Shown: one piece after another, positions 1 to 8,548 of the stretch
Numbering within the stretch: position 1 is the first letter of the stretch
Layout: every line of letters starts with the position of its first letter
Source of the DNA: Candidatus Sumerlaeaceae bacterium
Lineage (GTDB): Bacteria; Sumerlaeota; Sumerlaeia; Sumerlaeales; Sumerlaeaceae
Length of the DNA stretch: 64,000 bases
Reading direction: 5' to 3'
NCBI GenBank assembly: GCA_019695055.1
Contig: JAIBAT010000081.1
Span: forward strand, 1-64,000
Made by a program: the position numbers and the translations under genes
Notes under the pieces: generated by a model
Database searches by the model: none
Told to the model about the DNA's origin: nothing
What the model saw: the letters and a program-made list of their open reading frames with translations, nothing else

Positions 1-2
1 CC

Positions 3-911
3 CTGCTTCTCTCAATTTTGGCCCCTGCATGCGCTCTTATCGCGCGCACCCGTTCCGCCCCTCGGTTTCTCGTTTCCCTTGGTGCCATAATAGGGTTGAT
101 GGGAATGTTGCTCTCTTCGCTGGCCTGCTGGGGCTTTCGCTGGCCCGTGGGCCTCGCCACGACCGCGGTGCTTGCCGGTCTTGCCATCGCTGTGGCGCGT
201 GAGGAGCAGGGCGCGACGGTTCCTGCGCCGTCCCAACCGACCGGGGGAGTGCCGACAGTCAACGTCCGCTACCTTCAGGCGTGCGTTGCGGCGGTCCTTC
301 TTTTTTATGCCCCGTTTGGGATTGCCAAATTCCGCGCGGCGATGGAAAACGCAAAGGGCCTCCAGACCATGGACCAGGCGGAACGTGCAAAGGGGCAGGA
401 GCGTGACCGGCTGAACCGGGCCGCCGCGGAATCCTTCGAGCGCGCCGTGGCCATCGCGCCTTCCTTTCTCACGTCCCACTATAAGCTTGGCCATGTTTAC
501 AATCAGTTGGGCGACACCACCAACACCATAGCCGCCTATGAACGCCTGCGAGCCATTGATCCCAATTACGCGGACCTGCCTTTGAACCTTGCCGTCGCCT
601 ATGCGAATCAAGCCCGGACCCTGACCGGGACCGAGAAGATCGCTTGGCTGGAAAAAGCCCAGGTGCCAGCCCTCGAAGCCGCGGCCCATTCCTGGAAGCC
701 CGATGGCCTCTTATCGGTGGCGAACACCCTGAAGGAACTGGCGCAAGCATACGACGAGGCCGGGCAAACGGAAAAGGCAGTGGCCGCGCGGGCCAGCGCC
801 ATTGAGATTTATGACAAAGTCCTGAGCTACAAGCCCAAGACGGCTGAGTATCGGGAGGATTCCGAGAAAGCGGCGCCAATTGCCAGGGAGGCGCTGGGCA
901 AGCTCAGGTAG
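3..911 (+). CDS. C-terminal part of a TPR membrane protein (O-antigen-ligase-like tail), 5' truncated
   Basis: The frame is open to the left edge of the window, so the gene starts outside it; a TTG at 18 is unlikely to be the true start. The visible part has two or three hydrophobic segments (about residues 24-65 and 90-108), followed by TPR-like helices with the pattern A-x-x-F-E-R-A-V-A-I-A-P and Y-x-L-G-x-x-Y-x-x-L-G-D. Membrane segments followed by TPRs near the C-terminus are typical of O-antigen ligase/polymerase (Wzy-like) proteins in environmental bacteria. The ligase domain itself is not visible, so the function is inference. The TPR region would sit on one face of the membrane and bind protein partners. 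Confidence 0.6.
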   Translation: MLLSILAPACALIARTRSAPRFLVSLGAIIGLMGMLLSSLACWGFRWPVGLATTAVLAGLAIAVAREEQGATVPAPSQPTGGVPTVNVRYLQACVAAVLLFYAPFGIAKFRAAMENAKGLQTMDQAERAKGQERDRLNRAAAESFERAVAIAPSFLTSHYKLGHVYNQLGDTTNTIAAYERLRAIDPNYADLPLNLAVAYANQARTLTGTEKIAWLEKAQVPALEAAAHSWKPDGLLSVANTLKELAQAYDEAGQTEKAVAARASAIEIYDKVLSYKPKTAEYREDSEKAAPIAREALGKLR

Positions 912-960
912 TCAGTGTTGCCCCACAACCTTCGGTTTGCTGGAAGACTCTTTTTTTGTT

Positions 961-1030
961 CGGTCGGGGAGAGCTTATGGGTCTGTAAGGGGCTGCAAGG
1001 GGTCGTGTGGGAATAGGCAAACCATTTCCC
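961..1030 (+). repeat. Duplicated intergenic element, copy A
   Basis: The segment starting cggtcgggg and ending in ggaataggcaaa recurs at 52968-53037. The core at 993-1021 matches 53000-53028 at 28 of 29 bases, and flanking bases match more loosely with one or two gaps. Both copies lie in long gene-free stretches in the same orientation, and each is followed by a C-rich tract 220-240 nt further on. The function is unknown. It could be a small mobile repeat, a regulatory leader or a structured RNA. Confidence 0.7.
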
Positions 1031-1207
1031 CAGTGCTAACCACTTCTCACGATGATCATCAAATCCCAAATCAGCCAAACGTCACTCGCTGCAGCCAGAG
1101 CACTGGACCCGACAGTCCTAATCGAGAATTCAAACCTGTTGGGGTGCAAAATTGCCATTAATTGGATGCAATTCTTTCGGCATTTTATAATTATGATTTT
1201 TTTGGGG

Positions 1208-1229
1208 TTTGGGGCCAAAAAGCCCCAAA
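1208..1229 (+). other. Short hairpin next to the C-tract
   Basis: The 8-base arm tttggggc (1208-1215) pairs with gccccaaa (1222-1229) across a 6-base A-rich loop. It stands 10 bases before the C23 run and lacks a following T-run, so it is not a standard terminator on the + strand. Confidence 0.4.
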
Positions 1230-1239
1230 TTTGGAAATA

Positions 1240-1262
1240 CCCCCCCCCCCCCCCCCCCCCCC
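1240..1262 (+). repeat. Homopolymeric C tract, about 23 C
   Basis: An uninterrupted run of about 23 cytosines lies about 145 nt upstream of the ileS start. Such a run is prone to slippage and is also error-prone in sequencing, so its exact length should be treated with caution. Confidence 0.85.
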
Positions 1263-1406
1263 GGAGGCGAGGCTCCAGTCCCACCAATTCCTCCGTGGTA
1301 TGGCGGCCCCTACCAGCCGCTTTCCTCGGTACGTGGGAGATTGTTGATACGGGACAGCCACATTTTCTTGCGCATATTGTATAAAGGCGCGTGTTAAGAG
1401 CCCGAA

Positions 1407-4250
1407 ATGTCGTCTGAATCCGCCCGAACTGATTATAAATCAACGCTCTGCCTGCCGCAGACGGACTTTCCCATGCGCGCGAACCTCAACCAGCGGGAGC
1501 CGGAAATCCTGGCCCGCTGGAAGGAGATCAAGCTGCAGGAGAGGATCGCGCAAAAGCCGCCCACGCGGGGCGATTTCGTGCTACATGACGGGCCACCCTA
1601 TGCGAACGGGCACATTCACCTGGGCCACGCGCTGAACAAGTTGCTGAAGGACATCGTGGTCCGGTTCCAAACCATGGCCGGCCACCGTGCGACCTACATT
1701 CCCGGGTTTGACTGCCACGGACTGCCCATCGAGCAGAAGGTGCTGTCGGAGCTCGGGCCCAAGCGCGCCACCAAGACCGCCACCGAAATCCGGCGGCTCT
1801 GCGACGCCTACGCGCGCAAGTGGGTGGCTGCGCAGACGGAAGAGTTCATCCGCATCGGCGTCGGCGGCGAGTGGGACAAGCCCTACCTCACGCTCCAACC
1901 GGAGGTTGAGGCGGGCATCCTGCGTGCCCTGCGCGACTTGGTGGCGGGCGGCTATGTTTACAAGGGTCTGAAGCCAGTCTATTGGTGCGCGGACTGCCAG
2001 ACGGCCCTCGCCGAGGCGGAGATCGAGTACGAGAACCACACCTCGCCCTCCATCTACGTGAAGTTCCCGGTGCTGAAACCGGAGACCCGCCCCGCGACGG
2101 CGGACTTGGTGAACCCGAGTGTCGTCATCTGGACGACGACGCCATGGACGCTGCCGGCGAACCTGGCGGTGTCATTGCATCCGGATTTCAAGTACGTGGC
2201 TCTGCGCGTGAAAGCAGCACATCAGGGCGGGACACGCGACGAGGATTGGATTGTCGCGCGCGACCTCGTGGAGGCATTCACCAAGGACGCGGGACTCACC
2301 GAGTTTACGGTCGGCAAGGAACTCACCGGCCCCGACCTCGAGAAGATGGAACTCGAGCACCCGGTTCAGCCGGATCGCACCTCGCTGGTAATTCTCGGTG
2401 ACCACGTCACCCTCGAGGCCGGCACCGGCGCAGTGCACACGGCCCCCGGCCATGGTATGGAGGACTTCATCGTCGGCCAGAAGTACGGGCTGCCGGTGGT
2501 TGTCCCGGTGGATGGCGCGGGCCGGTTCACGGAAGAGTTTTCGCTCATGGAGGGGATGAAGGTCTGGGAGGCCAACGAGCCCATCATCCGCTACCTCGAT
2601 GAAAAGGATATTCTGGTTCAGCACCGCAAGTACGACCACAGCTATCCGCACTGCTGGCGCTGCCACAACCCGATCATCTATCGGGCCACGGACCAGTGGT
2701 TCATGCGCGTGGACCACGACGACCTGCGCAAGAAGGCGCTGGAGCAGATTGATAACGGCGTTCAGTGGATTCCCACCTGGGGCCACGACCGCATTTACAA
2801 CATGATGGTGGCCCGGCCCGATTGGTGCCTGTCGCGCCAGCGCGTGTGGGGCGTGCCCATCCCGGCGCTCATCTGCAAGGACAGCGGGAAAACCGTCCTC
2901 GCGCCGGAGGTCATGGACAAGGTCGCCGAGGTGGTCGCGAAGCGCGGCACTGATGCGTGGTTTGAGGAACCCGTGGAAACCTTCCTGCCGGACGGTTTCG
3001 TAAGCCCCTATTCCGGCGGACGCAACTTCGAGAAGGAAATGAACATCCTCGATGTGTGGTTTGACTCGGGCGCGACAAGTATTGCCGTGCTGGAGCAACG
3101 CGACGGCCTGCGCCGCCCGGCGGACCTCTACCTCGAGGGCAGCGACCAGCACCGCGGTTGGTTCCAGACGTCGCTCATCGTGAGCATGGGCGCGCGCAAA
3201 TCGCCACCGTTTAAGAGCGTGCTGACCCACGGATTTGTGCTCGACGGCAAGGGCGAGGCCATGAGCAAGAGCCGCGGCAATGTCATCGCGCCTCAGGAGA
3301 TTATTAAGAAGATGGGCGCCGACGTCCTGCGACTGTGGGTTGCGTCGGAGGATTACCGCGGAGACGTGAAGGTTTCCAATGAGATTCTGGATCGCGTGGG
3401 TGAGGCTTATCGCCGTATCCGTAACACGATCCGATATTTCCTTGGAAACCTGTGGGATTTTGACCCGGCGAAGGACCGCGTGCCCCATGCGGACCTGACG
3501 GACATCGACCGTTGGATCCTGCACGAACTCAACGGGCTCATCCGCCTGTCGCGCAAGGCCTACGAGAATTACGAGTATCACAAGATCTACCAGCGCGCGA
3601 ACGAGTTCTGCGTGGTTCAGGTCAGCAGCATCTATGTGGATGTTCTGAAGGACCGGATGTACTGCTCGGGCGTGAAATCGCCCCTGCGGCGCGCCGCCCA
3701 GACGGCCCAGTACGAGCTGGCGGACGCCCTGCTGCGGCTGTTGGCGCCCATCCTGGCGTTTACCTGCGATGAGGCGTATCAATACCTTGACAAGCAGGGT
3801 GCCAGCGTCCATCTGCTTCCATTCCCCGAAGCCCGGGAAGAGTGGGACCAGCCAAAACTGGCCGAGGAGTGGAGCAAGCTTCTTGAGGTTCGCAGCGACG
3901 TGCTGCGGGCTCTCGAGGAGGCTCGCAAAGCGCCTCAGCCCATTGGGAAGTCTCTCGAAGCCCGGGTGGTTTTGGCGTCCGGGGATGCAGAATTGATGGC
4001 CCTGCTCGGGCGAAACGCGGATCAGCTTGCGGACCTGTTCATCACGTCCCAGGCGGAACTTGCCGCCGAGCCGCCCGCCGGGCAGGATGCCATCGTCCGG
4101 CTGCAAGGGGCACTGGTCCACGTGACGGTGCTTCCGGCAACGGGTGCGAAGTGTGAAAGGTGCTGGCGGGTGTTGCCATCCGTCGGCGCGGATGCGGAAC
4201 TGGCTACTTTGTGTGATCGCTGTGCCACTGTGGTGAGGAGGCATTACTAA
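1407..4250 (+). CDS. ileS: Isoleucine--tRNA ligase
   Basis: Class I aminoacyl-tRNA synthetase of 947 residues that charges tRNA-Ile and edits mischarged valine. The HIGH signature appears as HLGH at residues 71-74 and the KMSKS loop as A-M-S-K-S near 618-622. The C-terminal zinc finger has C-E-R-C near 915 and C-D-R-C near 935. The CP1 editing domain fills the region between. The N-terminal L-P-Q-T-D-F-P-M-R-A block is standard for bacterial IleRS, and the ATG at 1407 keeps it complete. The stop is followed after one base by the DksA-like gene, and lspA comes next, so the three probably form one operon. Length matches bacterial IleRS. Confidence 0.98.
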   Translation: MSSESARTDYKSTLCLPQTDFPMRANLNQREPEILARWKEIKLQERIAQKPPTRGDFVLHDGPPYANGHIHLGHALNKLLKDIVVRFQTMAGHRATYIPGFDCHGLPIEQKVLSELGPKRATKTATEIRRLCDAYARKWVAAQTEEFIRIGVGGEWDKPYLTLQPEVEAGILRALRDLVAGGYVYKGLKPVYWCADCQTALAEAEIEYENHTSPSIYVKFPVLKPETRPATADLVNPSVVIWTTTPWTLPANLAVSLHPDFKYVALRVKAAHQGGTRDEDWIVARDLVEAFTKDAGLTEFTVGKELTGPDLEKMELEHPVQPDRTSLVILGDHVTLEAGTGAVHTAPGHGMEDFIVGQKYGLPVVVPVDGAGRFTEEFSLMEGMKVWEANEPIIRYLDEKDILVQHRKYDHSYPHCWRCHNPIIYRATDQWFMRVDHDDLRKKALEQIDNGVQWIPTWGHDRIYNMMVARPDWCLSRQRVWGVPIPALICKDSGKTVLAPEVMDKVAEVVAKRGTDAWFEEPVETFLPDGFVSPYSGGRNFEKEMNILDVWFDSGATSIAVLEQRDGLRRPADLYLEGSDQHRGWFQTSLIVSMGARKSPPFKSVLTHGFVLDGKGEAMSKSRGNVIAPQEIIKKMGADVLRLWVASEDYRGDVKVSNEILDRVGEAYRRIRNTIRYFLGNLWDFDPAKDRVPHADLTDIDRWILHELNGLIRLSRKAYENYEYHKIYQRANEFCVVQVSSIYVDVLKDRMYCSGVKSPLRRAAQTAQYELADALLRLLAPILAFTCDEAYQYLDKQGASVHLLPFPEAREEWDQPKLAEEWSKLLEVRSDVLRALEEARKAPQPIGKSLEARVVLASGDAELMALLGRNADQLADLFITSQAELAAEPPAGQDAIVRLQGALVHVTVLPATGAKCERCWRVLPSVGADAELATLCDRCATVVRRHY

Positions 4251-4251
4251 G

Positions 4252-5061
4252 ATGTCGAAGAAGCAGAAGAAGGCAGCAAAATCCGCCGCAAAGGCTAAGA
4301 AAGCAGAGAAGACGTTGAAGAAGAAAGTCGCCCCGAAGAAATCCTCGGCGCCTGCGAAAAAGGCTGCCGCCAAAAAGCCCGCAAAGAAAGCCGCTGCCAA
4401 GCCGGCGAAGAAAGCTGCAAAGGCTGCTCCAAAGGCAAAGGCGAAAGCCAAACCGGCTGCGAAGGCAAAGCCTGCGAAGAAGGCGGCCAAGCCCGCCGCA
4501 AAGAAAGCTTCCAAGCCTGTTGCGAAGAAGGTCGCGCCCAAGCCGGCAAAGTCCAAGGCCTCTGCCAAACCCCACAAGGCGGCCCCTGTCAAACCTGCCA
4601 AGGGCAAGCCTGCAAAGGCGTCTCCCGCCCCGAAGGCCGTTGTTGCCGAGCCACCGCCTCCGCCCGCGGTAAAGCGTAAACCCGCCTATCCGGCCAAGAT
4701 CATGAAGGAACTGCGAACGGCACTGCTTGAAGAGCGGCTCCGGGTGGTCGGTGAAATCCGCCGCCTCGACAACATGGCCCTCACGGACGGCATCGATGAC
4801 AGCGACCAGAAGCCTGGTTTCTCCCTTCAACTCGCCGATTCGGCCTCCGAAAACACCGAGATCGATATCGCCTTGGGCATTCGCTCCATTGAGAATGAAA
4901 CCCTGACGCAGATCGACGACGCTTTGCGTGCCATGGATCGCGGTGACTACGGATATTGCCTTGGCACCGGCGAGCCCATCGAGCTCGAGCGCCTGCGCGT
5001 CAAGCCGTGGGCGCGCTACTCCATGCGCCACCTGCGGTTGATGGAAGCCAAAAAGCGCTGA
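4252..5061 (+). CDS. DksA/TraR-like protein with a Lys/Ala/Pro-rich histone H1-like N-terminal tail
   Basis: 269 residues in two parts. Residues 1 to about 145 consist almost only of K, A and P with repeated A-K-K and K-P-A-K units, like histone H1 C-terminal tails and bacterial H1-like proteins. From about residue 150 follows a DksA/TraR-type region: a helical segment, then G-D-Y-G-Y-C near 231-236 and the G-E-P-I-E-L-E-R-L motif. DksA proteins bind the RNA polymerase secondary channel. The usual four-cysteine zinc site is reduced to one Cys (C236), with Thr where the second Cys should be and none at the C-terminus. The tail probably binds DNA or RNA. Placement between ileS and lspA is a common position for traR/dksA-like genes. 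Confidence 0.88.
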   Translation: MSKKQKKAAKSAAKAKKAEKTLKKKVAPKKSSAPAKKAAAKKPAKKAAAKPAKKAAKAAPKAKAKAKPAAKAKPAKKAAKPAAKKASKPVAKKVAPKPAKSKASAKPHKAAPVKPAKGKPAKASPAPKAVVAEPPPPPAVKRKPAYPAKIMKELRTALLEERLRVVGEIRRLDNMALTDGIDDSDQKPGFSLQLADSASENTEIDIALGIRSIENETLTQIDDALRAMDRGDYGYCLGTGEPIELERLRVKPWARYSMRHLRLMEAKKR

Positions 5062-5063
5062 CC

Positions 5064-5651
5064 ATGTGGTTGCCCGCCGCCGCGGCGGTTGTTTTTATTC
5101 TGGATTTCTTCACGAAGTGGATCGCCCTGCGCGATCTCCACGCCATGCCGGGAATCACCATCGGTTTGGGCGACTTTGTCATGCCGTCTCCGTCGCTCGT
5201 GGAACTGCTGCAAACGGCTCCGGTTTACCGCGTGCCGGTGATTACCGGCTGGTTTGACCTCTACCTCCAGCGAAACACCGGCGGGGCATTTTCGCTCCTG
5301 GATAACTATCCATTTGTCATCATGGGTGTTTCCAGCGTGGCCATGATCTGGATCTATATGTGGAGCCGCAAACTGCCCAAACAGGCTTGGCTTGCGCGGC
5401 TCACCATGGGAATGATCCTCGGCGGAGCCGTCGGGAACCTGATAGATCGTGTCCGTTTTCACTTCGTCATCGACTTCTTCCACTTCTACCGCGGCGAGTG
5501 GTACTGGCCGACGTTCAACATCGCCGACTGCGGCATTGTGGTCGGCGTGGCTGGATTCGTTTATCTTAGCTTGTTTACAAAGCTGCTCGAACCCCCCGAG
5601 CAGCCAGCGTCGGATACGGCCTCGGAATCGAAACCCGAGGATCAAGCCTAG
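5064..5651 (+). CDS. lspA: Lipoprotein signal peptidase (signal peptidase II)
   Basis: 195 residues. This inner-membrane aspartyl protease cleaves the signal peptide of lipoproteins before the lipidated cysteine. The two catalytic aspartates lie in G-N-L-I-D-R (D128) and F-N-I-A-D-C (D155). Several membrane helices are visible, and the N-x-G-G-A-F-S motif sits near residue 75. The ATG at 5064, two bases after the DksA-like stop, gives the normal family length; the frame is open further upstream, but that extension lies inside the preceding gene. The soluble C-terminal tail rich in E, P and S is dispensable in the family. The lipobox protein at 48747-52844 is a likely substrate. Confidence 0.95.
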   Translation: MWLPAAAAVVFILDFFTKWIALRDLHAMPGITIGLGDFVMPSPSLVELLQTAPVYRVPVITGWFDLYLQRNTGGAFSLLDNYPFVIMGVSSVAMIWIYMWSRKLPKQAWLARLTMGMILGGAVGNLIDRVRFHFVIDFFHFYRGEWYWPTFNIADCGIVVGVAGFVYLSLFTKLLEPPEQPASDTASESKPEDQA

Positions 5652-5662
5652 TCAGCCTCTCT

Positions 5663-7324
5663 TTATCTGCCATTGGCAATGGCGTTATATTTCTTCTGGT
5701 CGCGGTAAAGCTGACGATGTATTCGCATTTTTCGGTCGTGGTAGTCGACCACGCTGCGGTCGGGTGTTATTGTGGATCCCGCGCCGCTCATGGTGGCCAT
5801 GGCCTTCTCAATGCTGGCAAAATGTCCGGCGCCAACGGCGGCAAGAATGCCCGAGCCCAGGAGCACCGCTTCAGGTTCGCGAGGCAGTAGGATCTTGCAG
5901 CCGGTGGCATCGGCGTGCTCCTGCAGCCAGAGCGGATTCTTCGTTCCGCCGCCGCAGGCGAGGATGGTATTGATGGCGTAGCCTCTTGCGTTCAGCGCCT
6001 CGATGATATCACGGGTGCCATAGGCAATGGCTTGGATCGTGGCGTAGTAAAGGCGGGTCAAATCTTCCAGATTTGCGTGGAGAGCAAGGCCGTGGATGGC
6101 TCCGCGCGCAGCGGAATCCGCCTTGGGGCTGCGGTTGCCGTGGAAGTCAGGAAGGAGATGCAATCTGTGGGTCAGATGCGCCCGCTTTCGCAGGCCTTCG
6201 CTCTTGGCCAGAACAGCCACCTGCCGGTTCAGGAATTCGTATATGCTTTTCCCGGATTTCCGGGCCTCGTCGCAGGCCGCGGAATACTGGGGATGAGTTT
6301 CCATGACGAAATCCAGCAGGGCGCCGGTGGCACTTTGGCCGCCTTCGTTCAGCCACCAGCCCGGAATCATTGCGCTGTAGTAGGGCCCCCATACGCCGCG
6401 GACGAACCGGGGCCGTTTGCTGACCGCCATGTGACAGGACGAAGTGCCCCCAATCAGGGCAAACGCCTCGTTGAATCGCCCCTTGGCGAGACCAAAGACG
6501 CCAAGGCCGCCGGCATGGGCATCAATGATGCCCACGGCCACAGCAGTTCCTGGCTGCAGGCCCAAGGCCCGCGCTGGGCCGGCCTGAAGTTCGCCGGCCT
6601 TTTCACCCAAGGGACGTATGTCGCGTCCGATTTTGTTCTTTGTGAGTAAATCGCCAATGCCGTTGGTCTGGAAGAAATCGCGTACCCACCGTTTATCTGG
6701 GTTTTTCTCGTGACCCATGCAGGTCCACTTGCAGACCGTGGTGCAAAGCGAACGTATATCGGCGCCAGCACAGTGAAAGGCCAGCCAGTCGGCGAGGTCA
6801 AAGAACCGTGCAGTTCGGGAGTATGACTTGGGAAGGTGTTTCCGGACCCAGATCAGCTTGGGAATCTCGTGTTCCGGGGAAACGACGCTGCCGAGGTAGC
6901 GGATGACACGATGGCCAGCGGCGGTGAGTTTGGCGGCTTCGCCAGTGGCGCGGTGGTCCATCCAGACGATGATGTTCTGGTTATCGTTTCCAGTGGGCGA
7001 CAGCGAAACAGGTTTGCCCGCTCCATCGACGGCGACAAGGGAACAGGTTGCATCAAAGGCAATGCCGGAAATGTCTGCCGGCTCAAGGTTTGCCTCTTTC
7101 ATGGCTTCCTTGACCGCGCCGCAAACCGCCCGCCAGATATCGGTGGAGGATTGCTCGACGAAATCCGGCTGGGGCTTCCAAATTTGGATATCGCGCTTGG
7201 CCGAAGCGGCCATGCTGCCCTTGAGGTCAAAAATCCCGGCGCGGGCGCTGCCCGTACCTATGTCAATTCCGATGACGTAATTCCCGGCCAAGTTCTTCCC
7301 CAATCGGTGATGAAATTCAGGCAA
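5663..7324 (-). CDS. FGGY-family carbohydrate kinase (ribulokinase-like)
   Basis: 553 residues. FGGY kinases phosphorylate pentoses, pentitols or glycerol with ATP. The N-terminal phosphate loop reads G-I-D-I-G-T-G-S-A-R-A-G (residues 19-30). The substrate-domain hinge G-I-I-D-A-H-A-G and the C-terminal G-G-G-T-K-N-P-L-W-L-Q nucleotide site are both present. The W-M-D-H-R-A motif and overall length match the D-ribulokinase (YDR109C-like) branch rather than xylulokinase or glycerol kinase. It starts three bases after the bioF stop, so the two are probably co-transcribed. The start (TTG at 7324) is weak; a TTG about 12 codons later is an alternative. No sugar transporter or isomerase lies nearby, so the substrate is unknown. 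Confidence 0.88.
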   Translation of the reverse strand: MPEFHHRLGKNLAGNYVIGIDIGTGSARAGIFDLKGSMAASAKRDIQIWKPQPDFVEQSSTDIWRAVCGAVKEAMKEANLEPADISGIAFDATCSLVAVDGAGKPVSLSPTGNDNQNIIVWMDHRATGEAAKLTAAGHRVIRYLGSVVSPEHEIPKLIWVRKHLPKSYSRTARFFDLADWLAFHCAGADIRSLCTTVCKWTCMGHEKNPDKRWVRDFFQTNGIGDLLTKNKIGRDIRPLGEKAGELQAGPARALGLQPGTAVAVGIIDAHAGGLGVFGLAKGRFNEAFALIGGTSSCHMAVSKRPRFVRGVWGPYYSAMIPGWWLNEGGQSATGALLDFVMETHPQYSAACDEARKSGKSIYEFLNRQVAVLAKSEGLRKRAHLTHRLHLLPDFHGNRSPKADSAARGAIHGLALHANLEDLTRLYYATIQAIAYGTRDIIEALNARGYAINTILACGGGTKNPLWLQEHADATGCKILLPREPEAVLLGSGILAAVGAGHFASIEKAMATMSGAGSTITPDRSVVDYHDRKMRIHRQLYRDQKKYNAIANGR

Positions 7325-7327
7325 AGA

Positions 7328-8548
7328 TCACAGGACGGAAATCGCTTTTGCAAGGGATGCTGCCAGGCCGTTGATTTGATCCTCGGTGTGGGACGACATT
7401 ACAGTAATCCGCAAGCGGCTGCTGCCCGGGCGAACAGTGGGCGGGCGAATGGCCACGACAAGGAACCCTTCGGAGCGCAGGGCTTCAGAAACACGAAGTG
7501 TATTACCGGCATCACCAATGATGACCGGGATGATCGGAGTTTCGGATGTCGCCACCTGCATTCCCCTGTCTTTTAGGGCTGTAACAGTTTGTGCAATATT
7601 TGAACGGAGGGCCGCAACCCTTTCCGGTTCTTTCTCCAGCAATTGCAACGATGTCAGTGCGGCTCCAACCGATGCCGGTGCCAGCGCTGTCTCAAAGATG
7701 TAAGCACGGGCGCGGTTGATCAGGAGATCGCACAGGACTTGTGGCCCGGCCACAAATCCGCCCATGGCGCCGAGGGCTTTGCTCAGGGTTCCCATTTGGA
7801 TGAGATTGTGGGCTCCGGCAATCCCGCAGTGCGCGGCCGCTCCGCGACCATTCGGGCCGATAGTTCCAGTGCCATGAGCATCGTCCACGACAAGGAGCGC
7901 GTTCTGTTTTTCGCAAACTGACAGGAGGTCGGCCAGCGGCGCGATATCGCCGTCCATGCTGAAAACGCCTTCTGTGACGACGATAGCACGATAACCGTGA
8001 TGGGACATTTCGCTTTTGGTTCCCATCAGCAACCGCTCGACAGCCGCTACATCGTTATGCGGGAAACTGCGCCACGGACGCCCGGCCAGCATCACGCCAT
8101 CCACGATGCAGGCGTGGGCGAGGCGATCAAAGAAGATGGGAAGGGGAGTTGGTCCGTCGCGTTGGGCAAGTGTTTGTATCAAACCCAGGTTTGCAAGGTA
8201 GCCGGATGAGAATACGACTGCGCAGCCGGTTCCTTTGAAACGCGCAATGGCAGTCTCTAACTCCCGATGGATAGCCATGGAACCGGTGATAAGGCGGGAG
8301 CCTCCGGCACCTGCGCCAAAGCGGTCCGTGGCCGCCTTGGCCGCCGCAATGACATTTGGGTCATGGGCTAAATTCAGATAATTGTTGGAGGAGAAATTGA
8401 CGTACTCGCGGCCATCGAATTGAATTGTGGAAAGGCTTGGGCCTTCCGCGTATTGCTGGCGCCGGCGCAGTTGGCGGGTATCAATAGCATCAAGTTGTGC
8501 CTCCATACCGACAAACAGATTGGCCGAAGTTTTCGCACTTTCAGTCAT
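7328..8548 (-). CDS. bioF: 8-amino-7-oxononanoate synthase / 2-amino-3-ketobutyrate CoA ligase family
   Basis: 406 residues. Fold-type I PLP enzyme of the alpha-oxoamine synthase family, which condenses an amino acid with an acyl-CoA. Visible motifs are S-S-N-N-Y-L-N-L-A near the N-terminus, the D-D-A-H-G-T-G block that contacts PLP, and the Schiff-base lysine in G-T-L-S-K-A-L-G. BioF makes the first ring-carbon intermediate of biotin from pimeloyl-ACP/CoA and alanine; the close relative Kbl acts in threonine breakdown. A biotin ligase gene exists at 24070-24888, but no other bio genes are near, so Kbl or another acyltransferase role cannot be excluded. The gene overlaps the upstream membrane-protein gene by four bases. 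Confidence 0.85.
   Translation of the reverse strand: MTESAKTSANLFVGMEAQLDAIDTRQLRRRQQYAEGPSLSTIQFDGREYVNFSSNNYLNLAHDPNVIAAAKAATDRFGAGAGGSRLITGSMAIHRELETAIARFKGTGCAVVFSSGYLANLGLIQTLAQRDGPTPLPIFFDRLAHACIVDGVMLAGRPWRSFPHNDVAAVERLLMGTKSEMSHHGYRAIVVTEGVFSMDGDIAPLADLLSVCEKQNALLVVDDAHGTGTIGPNGRGAAAHCGIAGAHNLIQMGTLSKALGAMGGFVAGPQVLCDLLINRARAYIFETALAPASVGAALTSLQLLEKEPERVAALRSNIAQTVTALKDRGMQVATSETPIIPVIIGDAGNTLRVSEALRSEGFLVVAIRPPTVRPGSSRLRITVMSSHTEDQINGLAASLAKAISVL

Larger units (their letters stand above)
912..1406. other. 495-bp intergenic region before ileS with repeat element and C-tract
   Basis: I see no gene here. The region holds copy A of a duplicated intergenic element (961-1030), an 8-bp hairpin (1208-1229), an uninterrupted run of 23 C (1240-1262) and presumably the ileS promoter and leader. 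Short frames crossing it are low complexity: the poly-C run reads as poly-proline. No T-box specifier or antiterminator structure was recognised. Confidence 0.7.

Noticed and set aside
912-1406. T-box riboswitch upstream of ileS
   Set aside because: I could not find a specifier loop, the conserved T-box bases or an antiterminator/terminator pair. The hairpin at 1208-1229 is too small.
2172-4607. 811-codon open frame antisense to ileS and the DksA-like gene
   Set aside because: It is the mirror of G+C-rich coding sequence with strong codon bias. It reads as low-complexity protein without motifs, while the opposite strand has unmistakable IleRS motifs.
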